Shown here piece after piece: positions 15,001-25,229 of a stretch of 64,000 bases of DNA; the first letter of the stretch is position 1, and each line of letters opens with the position of its first letter. Below the pieces are notes generated by a model, which was not told the DNA's origin, did no database searches, and worked only from the letters and a program-made list of their open reading frames with translations. Source of the DNA: Argopecten irradians (lineage: Eukaryota > Mollusca > Bivalvia > Pectinida > Pectinidae); contig NC_091142.1 in assembly GCF_041381155.1 (NCBI RefSeq), positions 39,419,604 to 39,483,603 of the forward strand, given 5' to 3'. A program made the translations under genes and the position numbers.

Positions 15001-18000
15001 CAACCTATAGGTCAATACTATACAGCCTAAAGGTGACGGTGGGGGTCATAGAGGCACTAATCCTGTACAACCTATAGGTTAATCCTATACAGTCTAAAGG
15101 TGACGGTAGGGGTCATAGAGGCACTAATCCTGTACAACCTATAGGTTAATCCTATATAGTCTAAAGGTGATGTGGGGGTCATAGAGGCCCATAATCCTAT
15201 ATATCCTGATGATGTATCCTATAGGCTAAAGGTGACGGTGTGGCTCATAGAGGCACTAATCCTATACAACCTATAGGTTAATCCTATACAGCCTAAAGGT
15301 GATGGTGTGGGTCATAGAGGCACTAATCCTGTACAACCTATAGGTTAATCCTATATAGTCTAAAGGTGATGGTGGGGGTCATAGAGGCACTAATCCTGTA
15401 CAACCTATAGGTTAATCCTATACAGCCTAAAGGGTTAAGGTGTGGCTCATAGATGCACTTAATCCTATATACAGTATCCTGTATCCTGAAAGTTAATCCT
15501 AAAGGATGACGGCGTGGGGTGATGAGCACATTAGCCTTACAATCTATAGAACCTTTGTGTTTATCCTATACATCTTAAGAGCATTGGGGCAAATTGTTTT
15601 TACCTTCAGCAAATAGCCTGTAGGTAATTGGGCAAAATGTTTTGTAAGCTTCAAACACTATACATACATATAAAACCAACACGCATGGCAACAAAATGCA
15701 TTGGCTGCAGCAAGTAATCTGCTCTCTGTTTTTGCAAATTAGAGTTACCTGCTCTTTTGTGTAGGTTTTGTTAAGTTTAGATTATGAATATAAAGTCATA
15801 TGATTAAAGAGAAAACAACATGATTTTCACACACGAACTGGTGACATCACAATTTATGCATACCAGACGGAGCAGGTGGTAGAGTGAAATGTTGGCTTTA
15901 TTAACATCTGATTACCAAAAAACACTCGGTATAAATACACACAATTAATGCTCTTAATTATAGGGATTCCTACAATCCTATTCTAATTGGTTAATGTTAT
16001 AAATATATATGGAAATGGCGGTGAAATATATTGAATATATGTATTTTTGTAGTAGTTTGGGGGTTGGGATAATGGAGAGGTTGCCATCCGTCAGGTACCT
16101 CATTTTGCTTTGTATATATATGCTACGATGTTTGCCCTGATATTGAACAGAAACATTTGATTTTCAAGCACAAAGCATGGCTACATACTGCCTAGCGACT
16201 GGTCAATTAATATCAAACATATGCATCTACAACCCAATGGGTCTGTCAGTGCTTTAAGGAATCAAGCATAAAATTGTCTAAACATTAAGTGGTAATGTGG
16301 GTGGGATAGAGATAAAGACTTCACAAATGTTACCTTATCAGGTATCTATTGACAAATTCATGATCAAATATCTATTGACAAATTCATGATCAAATATCTA
16401 TCCACAAATTCATGATCATATATCTATCCACAAATTCATGATCAAATATCTATTGACAAATTCATGATCAAATATCTATTAACAAATTCATGATCAAATA
16501 TCTATTGACAAATTCATGATCAAATATCTATTGACAAATTCATGATCAAATATCTATTAACAAATTCATGATCAAATATCTATTGACAAATTCATGATCA
16601 AATATCTATTAACAAATTCATGATCAAATATCTATCCACATATTCATGATCAAATATCTATCCACATATTCATGATCAAATATCTACATTTGTATTAACA
16701 AATTCATGATCAAATATCTATTAACAAATTCATGATCAAATATCTATTAACAAATTCATGATCAAATATCTATTAACAAATTCATGATCAAATATCTATT
16801 AACAAATTCATGATCAAATATCTATCCACATATTCATGATCAAATATCTATTAACAAATTCATGATCAAATATCTATTGACAAAGTCATGATCAAATATC
16901 TATTGACAAAGTCATGATCAAATATCTATTAACAAATTCATGATCAAATATCTATTGACAAATTCATGATCAAATATCTATTAAAAAATTCATGATCATA
17001 TATCTATCCACAAATTCATGATCAAATATCTATTAACAAATTCACGATCAAATATCTATTAACAAATTCATGATCAAATATCTATCCACAAATTCATGAT
17101 CAAATATCTATCCACAAATTCATGATCATATGTCTATCCACAAATTCATGATCATATGTCTATCCACAAATTCATGATCAAATATCTATTAAAAAATTCA
17201 TGATCAAATATCTATCCACAAATTCATGATCAAATATCTATCCACAAATTCATGATCATACATCTATCCACAAATTCATGATCAAATATCTATCCACAAA
17301 TTCATGATCAAATATCTATCCACAAATTCATGATCATATATCTATCCACAAATTCATGATCAAATATCTATTAACATATTCATGATCAGTTTTGTTAATC
17401 CATAGTCATTTCTGTAATTTAAAGTAATTCTAACTTTCCAATTTAGGCTCTAAGGTAATTGCAATGTGTATCAAACTTTTATGTTCATATATTAATCATT
17501 TATATATTCTTATATTTATTTTCAAATAAAATGGTCTAAATGTGGATAGTAAAATGTACCAATTTTTTTTTACATTTTTATTAACTTTCTGTTAAGTTAT
17601 ATATACGTTAATTGGTGCATGTGAGAAATGAAGAGATCAACAAATCTATTATGGTTAAGGATATGCTGATTTGCTTTAAGATGTCATAAATCAGCTGCTT
17701 TGTTTTATGCTATATTTGGTGTCATTGGGTTATCTCCCCTTTGCTTGTTATGCAAGGAGTTAATATTTTCATCTTGGCATAGCTATTTAGAATATTTCTA
17801 AATATATGACTCTTGTTCCTTACTTCTATTTCACATTTTCTGCCTGTCGCAATGGGCTTTTATAACCAAATGTGTGGCTAGTAGTTCTATCTGCCTGTAT
17901 ATGCATGACTTGTAGTTTGGCCCTAAATGACCTTAGTTGTCGATGGGCCGTAAAACTCAAACAAACAAACAAACTGTACAGGAAATCCATGTTTTCTGAA

Positions 18001-18343
18001 TAATCAGATGCTATTTGAGGAATCTCATTTGACTCAACAATAATCAAATATGTTTTAATCTGTCAATTCTACAGTACAAGATACATAGCTACCATCAAAC
18101 TTTTTGTGCTTGATGCACCAAATTCTTCAATTTATTGAACAGAATTTTGTTTAACTTTGAGGCTGTAATTGTTCCAGCATTGATAATTAGACACTATATA
18201 TGAAAGACATGTATTGTGTAATTCTCATACTTGTGTTCTATTTTAACAGTGAGCTGGTGATTGGACACACTGGATTCCAGGAGCAACAAGAGTCTATCAA
18301 TAACATACTGACCGCCACTCAGCCTAGACCGATGACTACATAG
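58..18343 (+). CDS. LRRC74: LRRC74-like leucine-rich repeat protein with two C-terminal EF-hands (5' partial, 12 exons)
   Basis: Exons at 58-117, 2981-3153, 3697-3804, 4276-4369, 4640-4689, 5991-6158, 6837-6952, 7217-7295, 7941-8036, 8353-8595, 11957-12042 and 18250-18343 have GT-AG borders, join in one frame and give 454 residues ending in TAG. The first visible exon needs two bases from upstream, so the start codon is outside the window. Residues about 78-315 hold RNH1-type leucine-rich repeats such as KLDLSDNWLG, YLNLSRNVIG, ELDLSWNSLR and ELDLTNNRIT. The pre-repeat motif VPASYFLRHM and the post-repeat ELDFSDILVNNDF resemble vertebrate LRRC74A/B, recalled from memory. Two EF-hand loops follow at residues 378-389 and 414-425. 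The family has no firmly known function; a Ca2+-responsive cytosolic scaffold is inference. Assignment to A versus B is not resolved. Confidence in the exon chain is high. Confidence 0.88.
118..2980 (+). other. Intron 1 of the LRRC74-like gene
   Basis: Holds a roughly 1-kb Tigger-like element (487-1497). The region 118-240 has short degenerate direct repeats of the type 'aaggtcataatnaatattt'. No other coding potential, RNA gene or strong motif is seen in the rest. Confidence 0.6.
487..1497 (+). mobile_element. Non-autonomous Tigger-like (Tc1/mariner superfamily) element, copy 1
   Basis: Starts CAGTCAAACCTCGATG and ends CATCGAGGTTTGACTG, inverted repeats of more than 16 bp, with a TA dinucleotide duplicated at 485-486 and 1498-1499. 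It is about 1011 bp with no open transposase frame. Inside, degenerate 'gatgaatcgaa' and 'gatgtatcgaac' motifs recur next to both ends. The TIR form and TA duplication are typical of pogo/Tigger elements; the superfamily assignment is knowledge-based inference. Confidence 0.75.
3116..3300 (+). repeat. Degenerate tandem repeat made from the 3' end of exon 2 and its donor
   Basis: Exon 2 ends with gatctatgggcatgaaaccc...atggtaa. The same stretch recurs in the intron from about 3158, 3204 and 3251, with unit length 43-47 bp, as 'gatctatgggcacaaaaccc', 'gatctatggacatgaaaaac' and 'gacctatgagcataaatccc'. The first unit is coding and contains the splice donor. The later ones are decayed intron copies. 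Confidence 0.7.
3841..4195 (+). repeat. 63-bp minisatellite, about 6 copies
   Basis: Units start with tttacagttatgtaagggg at 3841, 3901, 3964, 4027, 4090 and 4153, and continue agataacttcagatttaaca. It lies in intron 3 of the LRRC74-like gene. The core GGGGAGATAACTTC resembles the end of the AGTTATCTCCC MITE family found elsewhere in the window. Confidence 0.8.
4821..5808 (-). mobile_element. Non-autonomous Tigger-like element, copy 2 (inverted relative to copy 1)
   Basis: Begins CAGTCAAACCTTGATG after TA (4819-4820) and ends TCAAGGTTTGACTG before TA (5809-5810); 988 bp. Internal sequence such as the 'tgtggctcgctattta' region is the reverse complement of copy 1, so the two copies are in opposite orientations 3.3 kb apart in one gene. 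Apparent minus-strand reading frames at 5174-5612 are non-coding element sequence. Confidence 0.75.
6547..6830 (+). repeat. 34-bp minisatellite, about 8 copies, running into a splice acceptor
   Basis: Units begin gtttgctattatatttatac at 6547, 6581, 6615, 6649 and on to 6785, every 34 bp and nearly identical. The last partial unit (from 6819, 'tttgctgttctttttag') supplies the polypyrimidine tract and AG of exon 7 of the LRRC74-like gene. Confidence 0.85.
7585..7745 (+). mobile_element. Dispersed element fragment ('aacaaagttaaaggggggg' family)
   Basis: A poly-G-rich start (aaagggggggaggggtatac) is followed by 'tccatccgtctctctgtctgtctgt' and 'ccagattttgataagattca'. A second, diverged copy lies at about 43318-43440. 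The class is unknown; the shared order of motifs at two sites shows it is interspersed. Confidence 0.45.
8353..8595 (+). CDS. LRRC74: Exon 10 of the LRRC74-like gene: linker and first EF-hand
   Basis: Encodes 81 residues (315-395 of the visible protein). It begins with the last LRR strand, passes through a proline/lysine-rich linker (PPKKPKKPVHP) and ends in a canonical EF-hand, with loop DKDGSMSVTYEE carrying D1, D3, S5, S7, T9 and E12. All ligand positions are filled, so calcium binding is plausible. The acceptor follows ttcttttaacag and the donor is GTAGGT. The frame stays open past the donor to about 8679, but that stretch is intron and runs into a MITE. Confidence 0.88.
8646..8800 (+). 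mobile_element. MITE, ACAGAGTTATCTSCCYTT family, copy 1
   Basis: Left end acagagttatctgccctt and right end aagggagataactctgt are inverted repeats about 150 bp apart. The interior has 'ttttagagaaaac' and 'gtcacaattgatacctac', both shared with the copy at 35603. It sits in intron 10 of the LRRC74-like gene. Confidence 0.7.
9281..10770 (+). repeat. 37-bp minisatellite, about 39 copies
   Basis: The consensus begins ggttgtcatggtaccagctg and continues agaacttgatcaccatt. Units differ at the 'catgg', 'caggg' and 'cctgg' position; catgg and caggg dominate up to about 9890 and cctgg from about 9915 to 10440. Recurring mixed blocks containing 'accaactgagaacttaatca' show higher-order amplification. Degenerate copies trail off to about 10770. 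It fills much of intron 10 of the LRRC74-like gene. Confidence 0.9.
11957..18343 (+). CDS. LRRC74: Exons 11-12 of the LRRC74-like gene: second EF-hand split by a 6.2-kb intron
   Basis: Exon 11 (11957-12042) ends inside the second calcium loop, and exon 12 (18250-18343) supplies its last ligand. The joined loop is DSDGDGEINYSE, with a phase-2 intron inside the serine codon. Exon 12 adds about 30 residues with no recognised motif and ends in TAG. The intron (12043-18249) is filled by three unrelated minisatellites plus inserted elements. The phase match and the intact 12-residue loop make the join convincing despite the distance. Confidence 0.85.
12181..12660 (+). repeat. 60-bp minisatellite, about 8 copies
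   Basis: Units contain gtagtccaaaaaaatgtttt and 'gagttgtggcccttgtttgg', spaced 59-61 bp. Because the period is near a multiple of three, both strands carry long repetitive open frames (minus 12079-12660, plus 12335-12676). These are products of the repeat. It lies in intron 11 of the LRRC74-like gene. Confidence 0.88.
13300..15525 (+). repeat. Minisatellite of about 67 bp, interrupted by an inserted element
   Basis: Units carry ggtgacggtgggggtcatag, 'aggcactaatcctgtacaac' and 'ctataggttaatcctataca'. Roughly 17 units precede and 8 follow an inserted block at 14464-14990. Shorter units lacking part of the consensus occur, for example near 13395 and 13990. It lies in intron 11 of the LRRC74-like gene. 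Confidence 0.88.
14464..14990 (+). mobile_element. Dispersed element inserted in the 67-bp minisatellite
   Basis: Begins with (TTTG)n and 'attaacgtcctattaacagc', ends 'ccctacctgcagggc', and is flanked on both sides by minisatellite sequence, so it inserted into a pre-existing array. A 68-codon frame at 14783-14989 exists but shows no recognised domain. Related ends ('ggtcatttaagg', the gttt microsatellite) appear near 17920-17980 in inverse orientation and at 24926. The class is unresolved; it is short and probably non-autonomous. Confidence 0.6.
15731..15900 (+). mobile_element. MITE, AGTTATCTSCCYTT family, degenerate copy
   Basis: Left end tttttgcaaattagagttac and right end 'gagcaggtggtagag' are weak inverted repeats. 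The interior 'agagaaaacaacatgatttt' and 'gacatcacaattta' match the copy at 35603. Confidence 0.45.
16334..17390 (+). repeat. 26-bp minisatellite, about 40 copies
   Basis: Unit atcaaatatctattgacaaa followed by ttcatg. The variable dinucleotides give 'attgac', 'attaac' and 'atccac' subtypes: attgac and attaac dominate the first two thirds, atccac the last third. The core 'tcatgatca' is a short palindrome repeated in each unit. It is the third array in intron 11 of the LRRC74-like gene. Confidence 0.9.
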
Positions 18344-19787
18344 TCCAGGACTTTTATTGTACTGACCGCCACTCAGTCCATAGCAATGACAACTTTGTTT
18401 TGGACTTAGGAAACTGAGCATCACTTGACCAAAACTTAGAAGCATTTAGTTCTAGACTAATAACCACATCATATTGACAGTCACCACTAGGAGCAGACAA
18501 ACTATCATTTGGCACTGGGCATCATACTGACCACCACTTATCCCACTAGGTTGATGTCCACTTTGTCCTTTAAACTACCATCTACATGATACAGACTGAC
18601 CACTTGGCCTCGACCAATGGTCACAGTCTTTGAAAATCCACAGAAGATTTCTGTATTAATGAGTAGACCAGTGCTTCATCTTATTAACAAACTATGACTG
18701 TCACAACGAGGTCATCTTTGTCATGTAGTTTCATCATTATGTAACTGTGACAGGATTGGACTAGGTCGATTGTCAGTGACCAGATAGATCAATCGTTAGC
18801 ATCTATTTGAGCATCGGACTAGGGTTCAAAGGTTCAGGGTTTGAAACCTAATCTCGCTGTCACATTTGCTCCTCTCCTGTAACATAATGTTGTCCCTTGG
18901 GACGTAGAAAGGATTATCATTCTGATAGACAGCTTATCTAAGAAAATGCTGCTTAAAGTATCATTTGCTTGTATTTCAATTAGATGGGAATATATGGACG
19001 TCAAGGTTGACTTCTATAAACAGTAAGTGTGAAATAGAATGAACTTATAGAGGAGATGTGTGAAATGAAATCACAAGACAGGCCATTTCCTACATCACAA
19101 GGGAGACAATTCATGTATACAGATATGAAGAAATCATTACAGGAACATATCACTGTAGTGAAATATATCAAAAGTGATCAAGATAAGATACCTTTAGTGA
19201 ATGTGATATTCTAATATTCTTAAGATTCTCCACCACCGACAGAGCATAAATAATATTCATCAATTTAAGAATAATTGGTGTTAAATTGTGTATATATGTC
19301 TAATTAACACAAAAAATAATATGAAATAATTCATTTTTTTTGGTGCATGCGCAATCAATACTTCATTTCATAAAGGACATCGTGCCACAGAATTTTTTCT
19401 AGATGCAATTAATTATTTTTAATATTTTTGTCTTGAAATAAAATTAGAAGCTCAAACTTTTCAATGGTGTTAATGGTGTAAAGTAAGTAACTTTTGTAAC
19501 TGAATAAAAATACTAAATCATCTGCTCATGTTTTTTATAGTGAAAAAATATCCTTTGTCAGCTGTGGAGCGTCTTTAAAGATCATGTTACTTATATTTGA
19601 TTATGTCTGACATGAATAATGTGATATGTATGTAGAACTGTTAACAACGGCTCCACAATGATATGCAGGTACTCTATAGTAATTAGGTTACTGATAGCTT
19701 CGTGTTGATTTTAATTTGTATCAGAATCTTGTTATAAGTTTTACTTGCAGATGCTCCAGAAATGTACTTCAAACAGGTACTCAGTTC
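18344..19787 (+). other. 3' UTR and flank of the LRRC74-like gene
   Basis: Shortly after the stop codon, 'actgaccgccactcag' is duplicated (18308 and 18361), with looser repeats to about 18600. A tRNA-like stretch lies at 18783-18870. Candidate poly(A) signals AATAAA are at 19437-19442 and 19503-19508; which one is used cannot be told. No other gene is seen. Confidence 0.45.
18783..18875 (+). mobile_element. tRNA-derived SINE remnant
   Basis: The stretch 'tcgttagcatctatttgagc' followed by 'ggttcagggtttgaaaccta' resembles a degenerate tRNA with A- and B-box spacing. It does not fold as a clean tRNA from what I can see and has no intact anticodon arm, so it is called a SINE relic rather than a tRNA gene. 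Confidence 0.4.
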
Positions 19788-19802
19788 AGGCCAATGACAT
19801 AT

Positions 19803-20956
19803 AGATAGATATAGATATAGATAATTTCCAGTACAGGAACTATTGTTCCTCTTCACCGGACTCGAAAATGTCATGTTTTAACATATACTGTTCATTTTCC
19901 GGTTATGGTAGCCCTGTAGTTGAAAATTACGTCTTCGTTTTTCCAATTAGTATCAAGTCTATTTTTGAAGCAGTTAATGTTTGGTGCTGAAACAACATCT
20001 TCTGGTAAACTGTTCCACATCTTTACTGTTCTGATGGTGAAGCTGTTACTCCGTAACAATGTTCTGGAATGCTGCGGGAATATCATTTTTTGTGTTTCCT
20101 CTGCTGCTGTGCCGGGGTGCCACATCCTTCCATAGATTTAAAAATGAACTCGCCTCTTCATCGTAGATGTTATTTGTTAACTTGTAAAGTTCAATCATAT
20201 CTCCTCTGATTCTTCGATATGATAGGGTTGGGAGATTTAGAATTTTCAGTCTTTCTGGATATGATAGGTTGTTCATTCCTGGAAGACTTTTAGTAGCTCT
20301 GCGCTGCACCGCTTCGAGTCTATCGATGTCCTTGATTTTGTATAACAGCATGAATGATTTCTTGTCCATAAAATGGAAGGTTCTTCTCAAAAGACTGAAT
20401 ATCTGGTTCGCCTTCTTGATCTTTTCGCTTATGTGATATTCAAATGTTAGTTCTGGGTCGATTATTACTCCAATATCTTTCTCATTATCCGTACGTGCAA
20501 GGTCGTTTCCAAGAAGTTTATATGTTGCTGGTGTTTCCACTGTACGCCTTTGTTGTTTACCTATGTGCATATGTTTGCACTTTTCAGGGTGCATTCTTAA
20601 TAGCCATGTATCACTCCAGGTTCCCATCGTAATAAGATCTTTTTGTAGAATTTCTTCGTCCTCGCTATTTTTAATTACCTTGAAAATTTTGGTGTCATCT
20701 GCAAACAGGTACATGTCCGAATTAACTGTTTCAGGGAGATCATTCACGAAAATCACAAACAGTAGACTAGAGGGCCAAGAACTGAACCTTGTGGAATTCC
20801 TGACGATACGTTTGTCCATTCAGAGTTTATATTATTTATTGAAACATGCTGTATTCTTCCTTCTAAAAAGTTTGTAATCCATTTTATTACTTGGTTGGAG
20901 AATTTATAGGCTCGTAGCTTGTTGGCTAAGCGCCTGTGTGGCATATGTTTTAGATG
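19803..20956 (-). mobile_element. 5'-truncated non-LTR retrotransposon (CR1/jockey-like) with 15-bp target site duplication
   Basis: Minus-strand reading covers the second half of a LINE reverse transcriptase: SGIPQGSVLGP, then LFADDTKIF (the catalytic YxDD-type box), and a C-terminal region ending in a typical KMWNSLPEDVV-type tail near 19930-20010. The endonuclease domain and RT start are missing, as usual for 5' truncation. The frame is broken at about 20760-20815, where extra bases separate SVLGP from the FVIFVNDLP segment, and again near 20046. The 3' end runs into a 'tatctatatctatatc' tail. The perfect repeat aggccaatgacatat at 19788-19802 and 20957-20971 is the target duplication. Dead element. 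Confidence 0.85.
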
Positions 20957-21635
20957 AGGCCAATGACATATGTTTTAGATACTTTTATAAGGCTTTCAAG
21001 TAATTAGGCATTTAAGTCCAGTTTTCCACACAAGATTTTATCGCTGTTTTTGTTTGTATCACTTTGAACTTTCAAACTTGAATAAGAATATTAATAGAAA
21101 CCTTGTGTAGTACATGTATGTATGATATGTCATGGACTCAAATGTTACGGTTATAATGTTGTAATAATTATACACAATGAGGTATACATGTATATTTGAG
21201 CATGAGCAATATCTGTCCCATAATATTTCCTTTTTTTGTACTCTAGCTTCTTCCCGAAGATGAAAGTGCAATGCATTGTGCTTATTTTATTTCTTTACTA
21301 TTGTAGGTGATTCAATAATATTTCCTAATATTTTAGTTCATTTACTTAATACATATTTCCACTTTATTCTGACTGTGCAATAGGGTACCATTAACCATGG
21401 ATGCATCTGGAAAATGTTGTCAATTTTGTTTATGTGAAGAGTGTAGATTAGAATACCAATGTCACTGTCAGTAAGCAAGAGTTATTTCCCTTTGCAATTT
21501 TTATTGTTATTTCATTTTCATAATTAATTTTTTTGTATAATGTGTTTTCTTTTTTTTTTATAAATAGTTCAATATTTTCATTTTTTTATTCGATGGTATT
21601 TCTGCTGTACTTCTTTGTATCAACATTTTATTGGA

Positions 21636-21720
21636 CAGTCAAACCTCGTCAACTTAAACAATGAAATTTGAAATATCCGAGTATACAAGTTCAGCTTATT
21701 TTGGTCCAGACCATCCAGTT
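21636..21720 (+). mobile_element. Tigger-like element end, solo
   Basis: CAGTCAAACCTCGTCAACTT matches the first bases of the two 1-kb Tigger-like copies, but no matching far end follows. Truncated relic. Confidence 0.4.
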
Positions 21721-22002
21721 ACTTTGTAGTATGAGTTAATGAGTTTATGTTTATAAATTTCTCTGCTCAAGCTCTAGGAGCTTTTGCCACATTTTCGAAC
21801 AATTATTTTAATGGTAAAATATAAAGGCTGTCTCCTTCAGTATTACACATCACAGTATTGCTTCAACGATTATAACGTCAGAAGGACATCCCAGTATCAG
21901 TATTGTGTGTAGAGAGAGCAGCCTGCTCACTCTAGTGTTAGCTCTCCACCCACTTGGTTCATATTTGATCTAACCCTAATAATGAAGTTTGTTTGTAAGC
22001 AT

Positions 22003-22270
22003 TTGACTTGTCTGTGTTAGCTTTCAAATTGTCAAAATGGCTTGTGTAAGCTCTCAGCTCGTCAGTATGGATTGTTACTAAGCTCTCGACTTGTCAAAGT
22101 AGATTGTAAACTCTTAACTTGTTGGTGTGGATTGTTACGAAGCTCTCAACTTGTTGATGTCGATTGTAAGCTCTCAACTTGTCAATGTAGTTTGTAACTA
22201 AGCTCTAAACTTGTCAATATAGTTTGTAAGCTCTCAACCTGTGATAAGCTCTGAATGTTCATTAGTAAGC
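22003..22270 (+). repeat. Degenerate minisatellite, period about 37-40 bp
   Basis: 'aagctctcaacttgtcaatg' followed by 'tagtttgtaacta' recurs about seven times with substitutions and small indels. It is older than the other arrays in the window. Scattered 'agctct' and 'aagctc' remnants continue to about 22450. Confidence 0.6.
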
Positions 22271-23499
22271 TCTTAACCTAATAGTTTTATTAGTAAGCTT
22301 TTTAAGTGAAGTTTGTCCATAAGCTCACATGCTAACAATGAAGTTAATTAGTAAGTGTATATTATATAGGCTTGTCAGTATGGTTTGTTTGTAATCTCTA
22401 CCTGCTAGATAAACTCTCAACCTGTTGTTTTAGCTTTGTTACATAATAGCTTTCAATCTGAAAGAGATATAATTATAACTTTTTCTGTTTGTTTTTCAAT
22501 ATATTATGCAATGAAATTTTTTTATTTTTTCCTATTTAGTTACAGTTTTTCAATTGAAGGATTTCAATAATTACAACAATGTTTACATTATACAATGCCT
22601 GTAGCACTAAAGATTGTAGCTATCAACTCTGTCCTCCTACATCAAAGTATCTGTAGTATGATGTGATAATAAAGCAATATGTGATATTATTTGGTGTTTT
22701 CCGTCCATCATTTTGTCATTTGTTGTTGCTCTCGGTTAATGATTTTCTACATTTTTCGTTTTAGAAACATTGGTCTTGAGAATAGACCTCCAATTTGTTT
22801 TCATATGGTTTGTAAACAACAATTTGCGCACAGTTCAAATCTTAGAGAAAATTTTTAACATAAGTTATAACAATTTTTTATTGACCAAGATGCCATCTAA
22901 GAAAAAATGAAAAAAAAAATTGAAACTAGTATGTATTTACATTACTAACATATTAAGAAAAAGATTTTCCTCTTTAACTCAGCAAAAGCAAATTATTCAT
23001 GTTTACAATGAGAAATAAGAGGAGAGTGATCAGGAGGAAATCTTGACATGCTACCAAGTCAATTAACAATTATAACAATTAAAATAAATCTGCTGTGACA
23101 TGATCTGCTGTAATAATTATCCTGTACATATGTATATCTGTATATAAAGTGCTAGCTATAGTGTAACTAAAGATCTCCTGGTTCTTATTTACTTCCCATC
23201 TCAACATGTTGGATTTTGTAATATAAATAAGTTATTAATGTGTATTTTATTTATTTGCAAATGTAATTACATTGTAAATATAATTTGTTGATCCACCATT
23301 GTCTGATTGTGTATTGGGTTGTAGCGACTCAAGGTAGACAACTCTTGCCTCAATTGGCCATCAGGGTTAATTACCAAATATCATTATTACCATTATTGGC
23401 TTTGAAAGTCTTTTTTTAGTTCTCTGTTTTGACTGATATCTACAGTATATCTGTTCTTTTTATTTCATCCTCTGTGACCATTGCTGATTGCACAATGCT

Positions 23500-23605
23500 A
23501 CATTTCTAAAAAATCGACGTCATGATTTTCAGAGAAAATGATGTGAATTTCACTCACAATGAAAATCTACCAGTAAGGGAGATAACTGTGTAATATGCAA
23601 AAATA
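23500..23605 (+). mobile_element. MITE, AGTTATCTSCCYTT family, partial
   Basis: 'gagaaaatgatgtgaatttc' and the right end 'aagggagataactgtgtaat' match the family; the left end is not recognisable. Confidence 0.45.
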
Positions 23606-24925
23606 GAAATCCCAGTAGTACAATTAGTTATGGGTCTCGGAAGATGTTTTTATTTCTGCAATATCTATTATTGTTATATTGATATTGTTTTTCTTTTCAT
23701 TATTCTTACACTCTAAGATAGTAAGATTGTTATATGTCCAATGGCATCATTCTCTAGTGTGATTTTAACTTGTTACCATGCATTTTTACCTATATTTAGA
23801 CTTTTAACGAAAAAGTTTTAAACTTCAGCAAAGTTGTTTTGTGTTGCTATGTATAACTGTAGCATGTGATGAAATACAAAATAAAAGTCTATATTTATTA
23901 AACATTTCATTCCTTCTGTTTTTATTAATTACATGGTTTCTGAATGAACATTTTTTTCTGGAGACTGGATTTAATTTGACATTAAAATTCTGTGTAACAA
24001 ATACACCCAATACACTAAACTGACAAGGAATATTAACATCATGTAGCAACAATCCAAGTTAAAGTCAAGCAAATCATAAACTGATAGATTTGTTAAATTC
24101 AATAAATTAGGATAGAGAGTTATGAAAGGGAAATACAAATTTGGGATCTGGCCAAGTTAATATTCTATGCTTTGATTCATTGACAACATCCTCTGTATGA
24201 AATCTTTGCCAAATCTGGTTCCATAAGGCATAAACAGGTTCATTGATATAATATAACACCAATTTGACCACAGGCGTTTGGCTCTATACATGTACATATA
24301 TTCTCTGTATATATATATATATATGTAATACTGTGTCAAGGTCTATAACTCAGTCAGCCATATAACAAATATCCGATTTCAGTTAAGAATGATTATTAAC
24401 AAACCGTATAAGATGTAACAATGGGAATACTCTTATCTTTAATTTGGTATGATACAATATATATCATTCTGTATAAATGTTACTTCTGAAACATCTGAAA
24501 ATAGCCAGATATCAACGTCTTGAACACTCTGACTTCCTTCGATAAGCATGCCAGGACTCTAATGGGTGGCTCAAAAACGACCAAAAAAACGTGTTAATAG
24601 ATCCCTGTTGTATGTAAATGACTTGATACAGATGACACTGCCTGTTGCACTATGGGTTGATGGTGGAGTATACAGGTGTAAACTCTTGATTTTTTCAGAT
24701 TTTCTATGAAACAGAAACAAAATAAAGATCTGTATTTCAATAAGATTGCACTGATTTATTTTTTCTTCCAAACTTCAAACATTGCATTCAGAATAACCAA
24801 TAGTCTTATTCTTCTTCATTGTGAACATTTTAAAAATATTCTGTTAAAAGATCATAGAACATACTGGTACTATGTGGACACTGTTCAATATAGCAGTAAT
24901 GCAGAACTTGGTTATTAAGGTTTGG

Positions 24926-25085
24926 TTTGGTTTCATTGATTTAATGCCCAGGGTCATTTAAGGTTTACTGGTCAAGGAAAGCCAGAGTACCCAAGGAAAA
25001 CCACCGACCAGAGGTATACCTGACAACTGCCCCACATGGGATTCAAACTCATGACCCAGAGGTGGAGGACTTGTGGTAATATATC
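24926..25085 (-). mobile_element. tRNA-related SINE, minus orientation, copy 1
   Basis: 'ggaaagccagagtacccaag' , 'ctgacaactgccccacatgg', 'gattcaaactcatgacccag' and 'aggtggaggacttgtgg' occur in the same order as in the copy at 44795. The 'gggattcaaactc' segment is the complement of a tRNA B-box-like sequence. Confidence 0.6.
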
Positions 25086-25229
25086 AAGACATCTTCACCA
25101 CTCAGCATCCGTGACCAGTAAGGTGTCTGCCTAGTACATGTAATTCTAAATCTTATGAGAACAATACAAAAAAATACAATCACATGCTGTTTCTTGGCAG
25201 AAAATAAAGTACTCGTTGATGTCTGATTA

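Larger units (their letters stand above)
20972..24925. other. Intergenic region
   Basis: Contains a Tigger-like end at 21636, a degenerate minisatellite at 22003-22270, a partial MITE end near 23575-23605, and (TA)n at 24308-24323. Open frames here are short and AT-rich with no recognisable domain. Confidence 0.5.

Noticed and set aside
16334..17390. CRISPR-like regular repeats (26 bp)
   Set aside because: Head-to-tail units without spacers; minisatellite.
18783..18870. Possible tRNA gene
   Set aside because: The B-box-like element is present, but stems and anticodon loop are degenerate; more likely a SINE relic.
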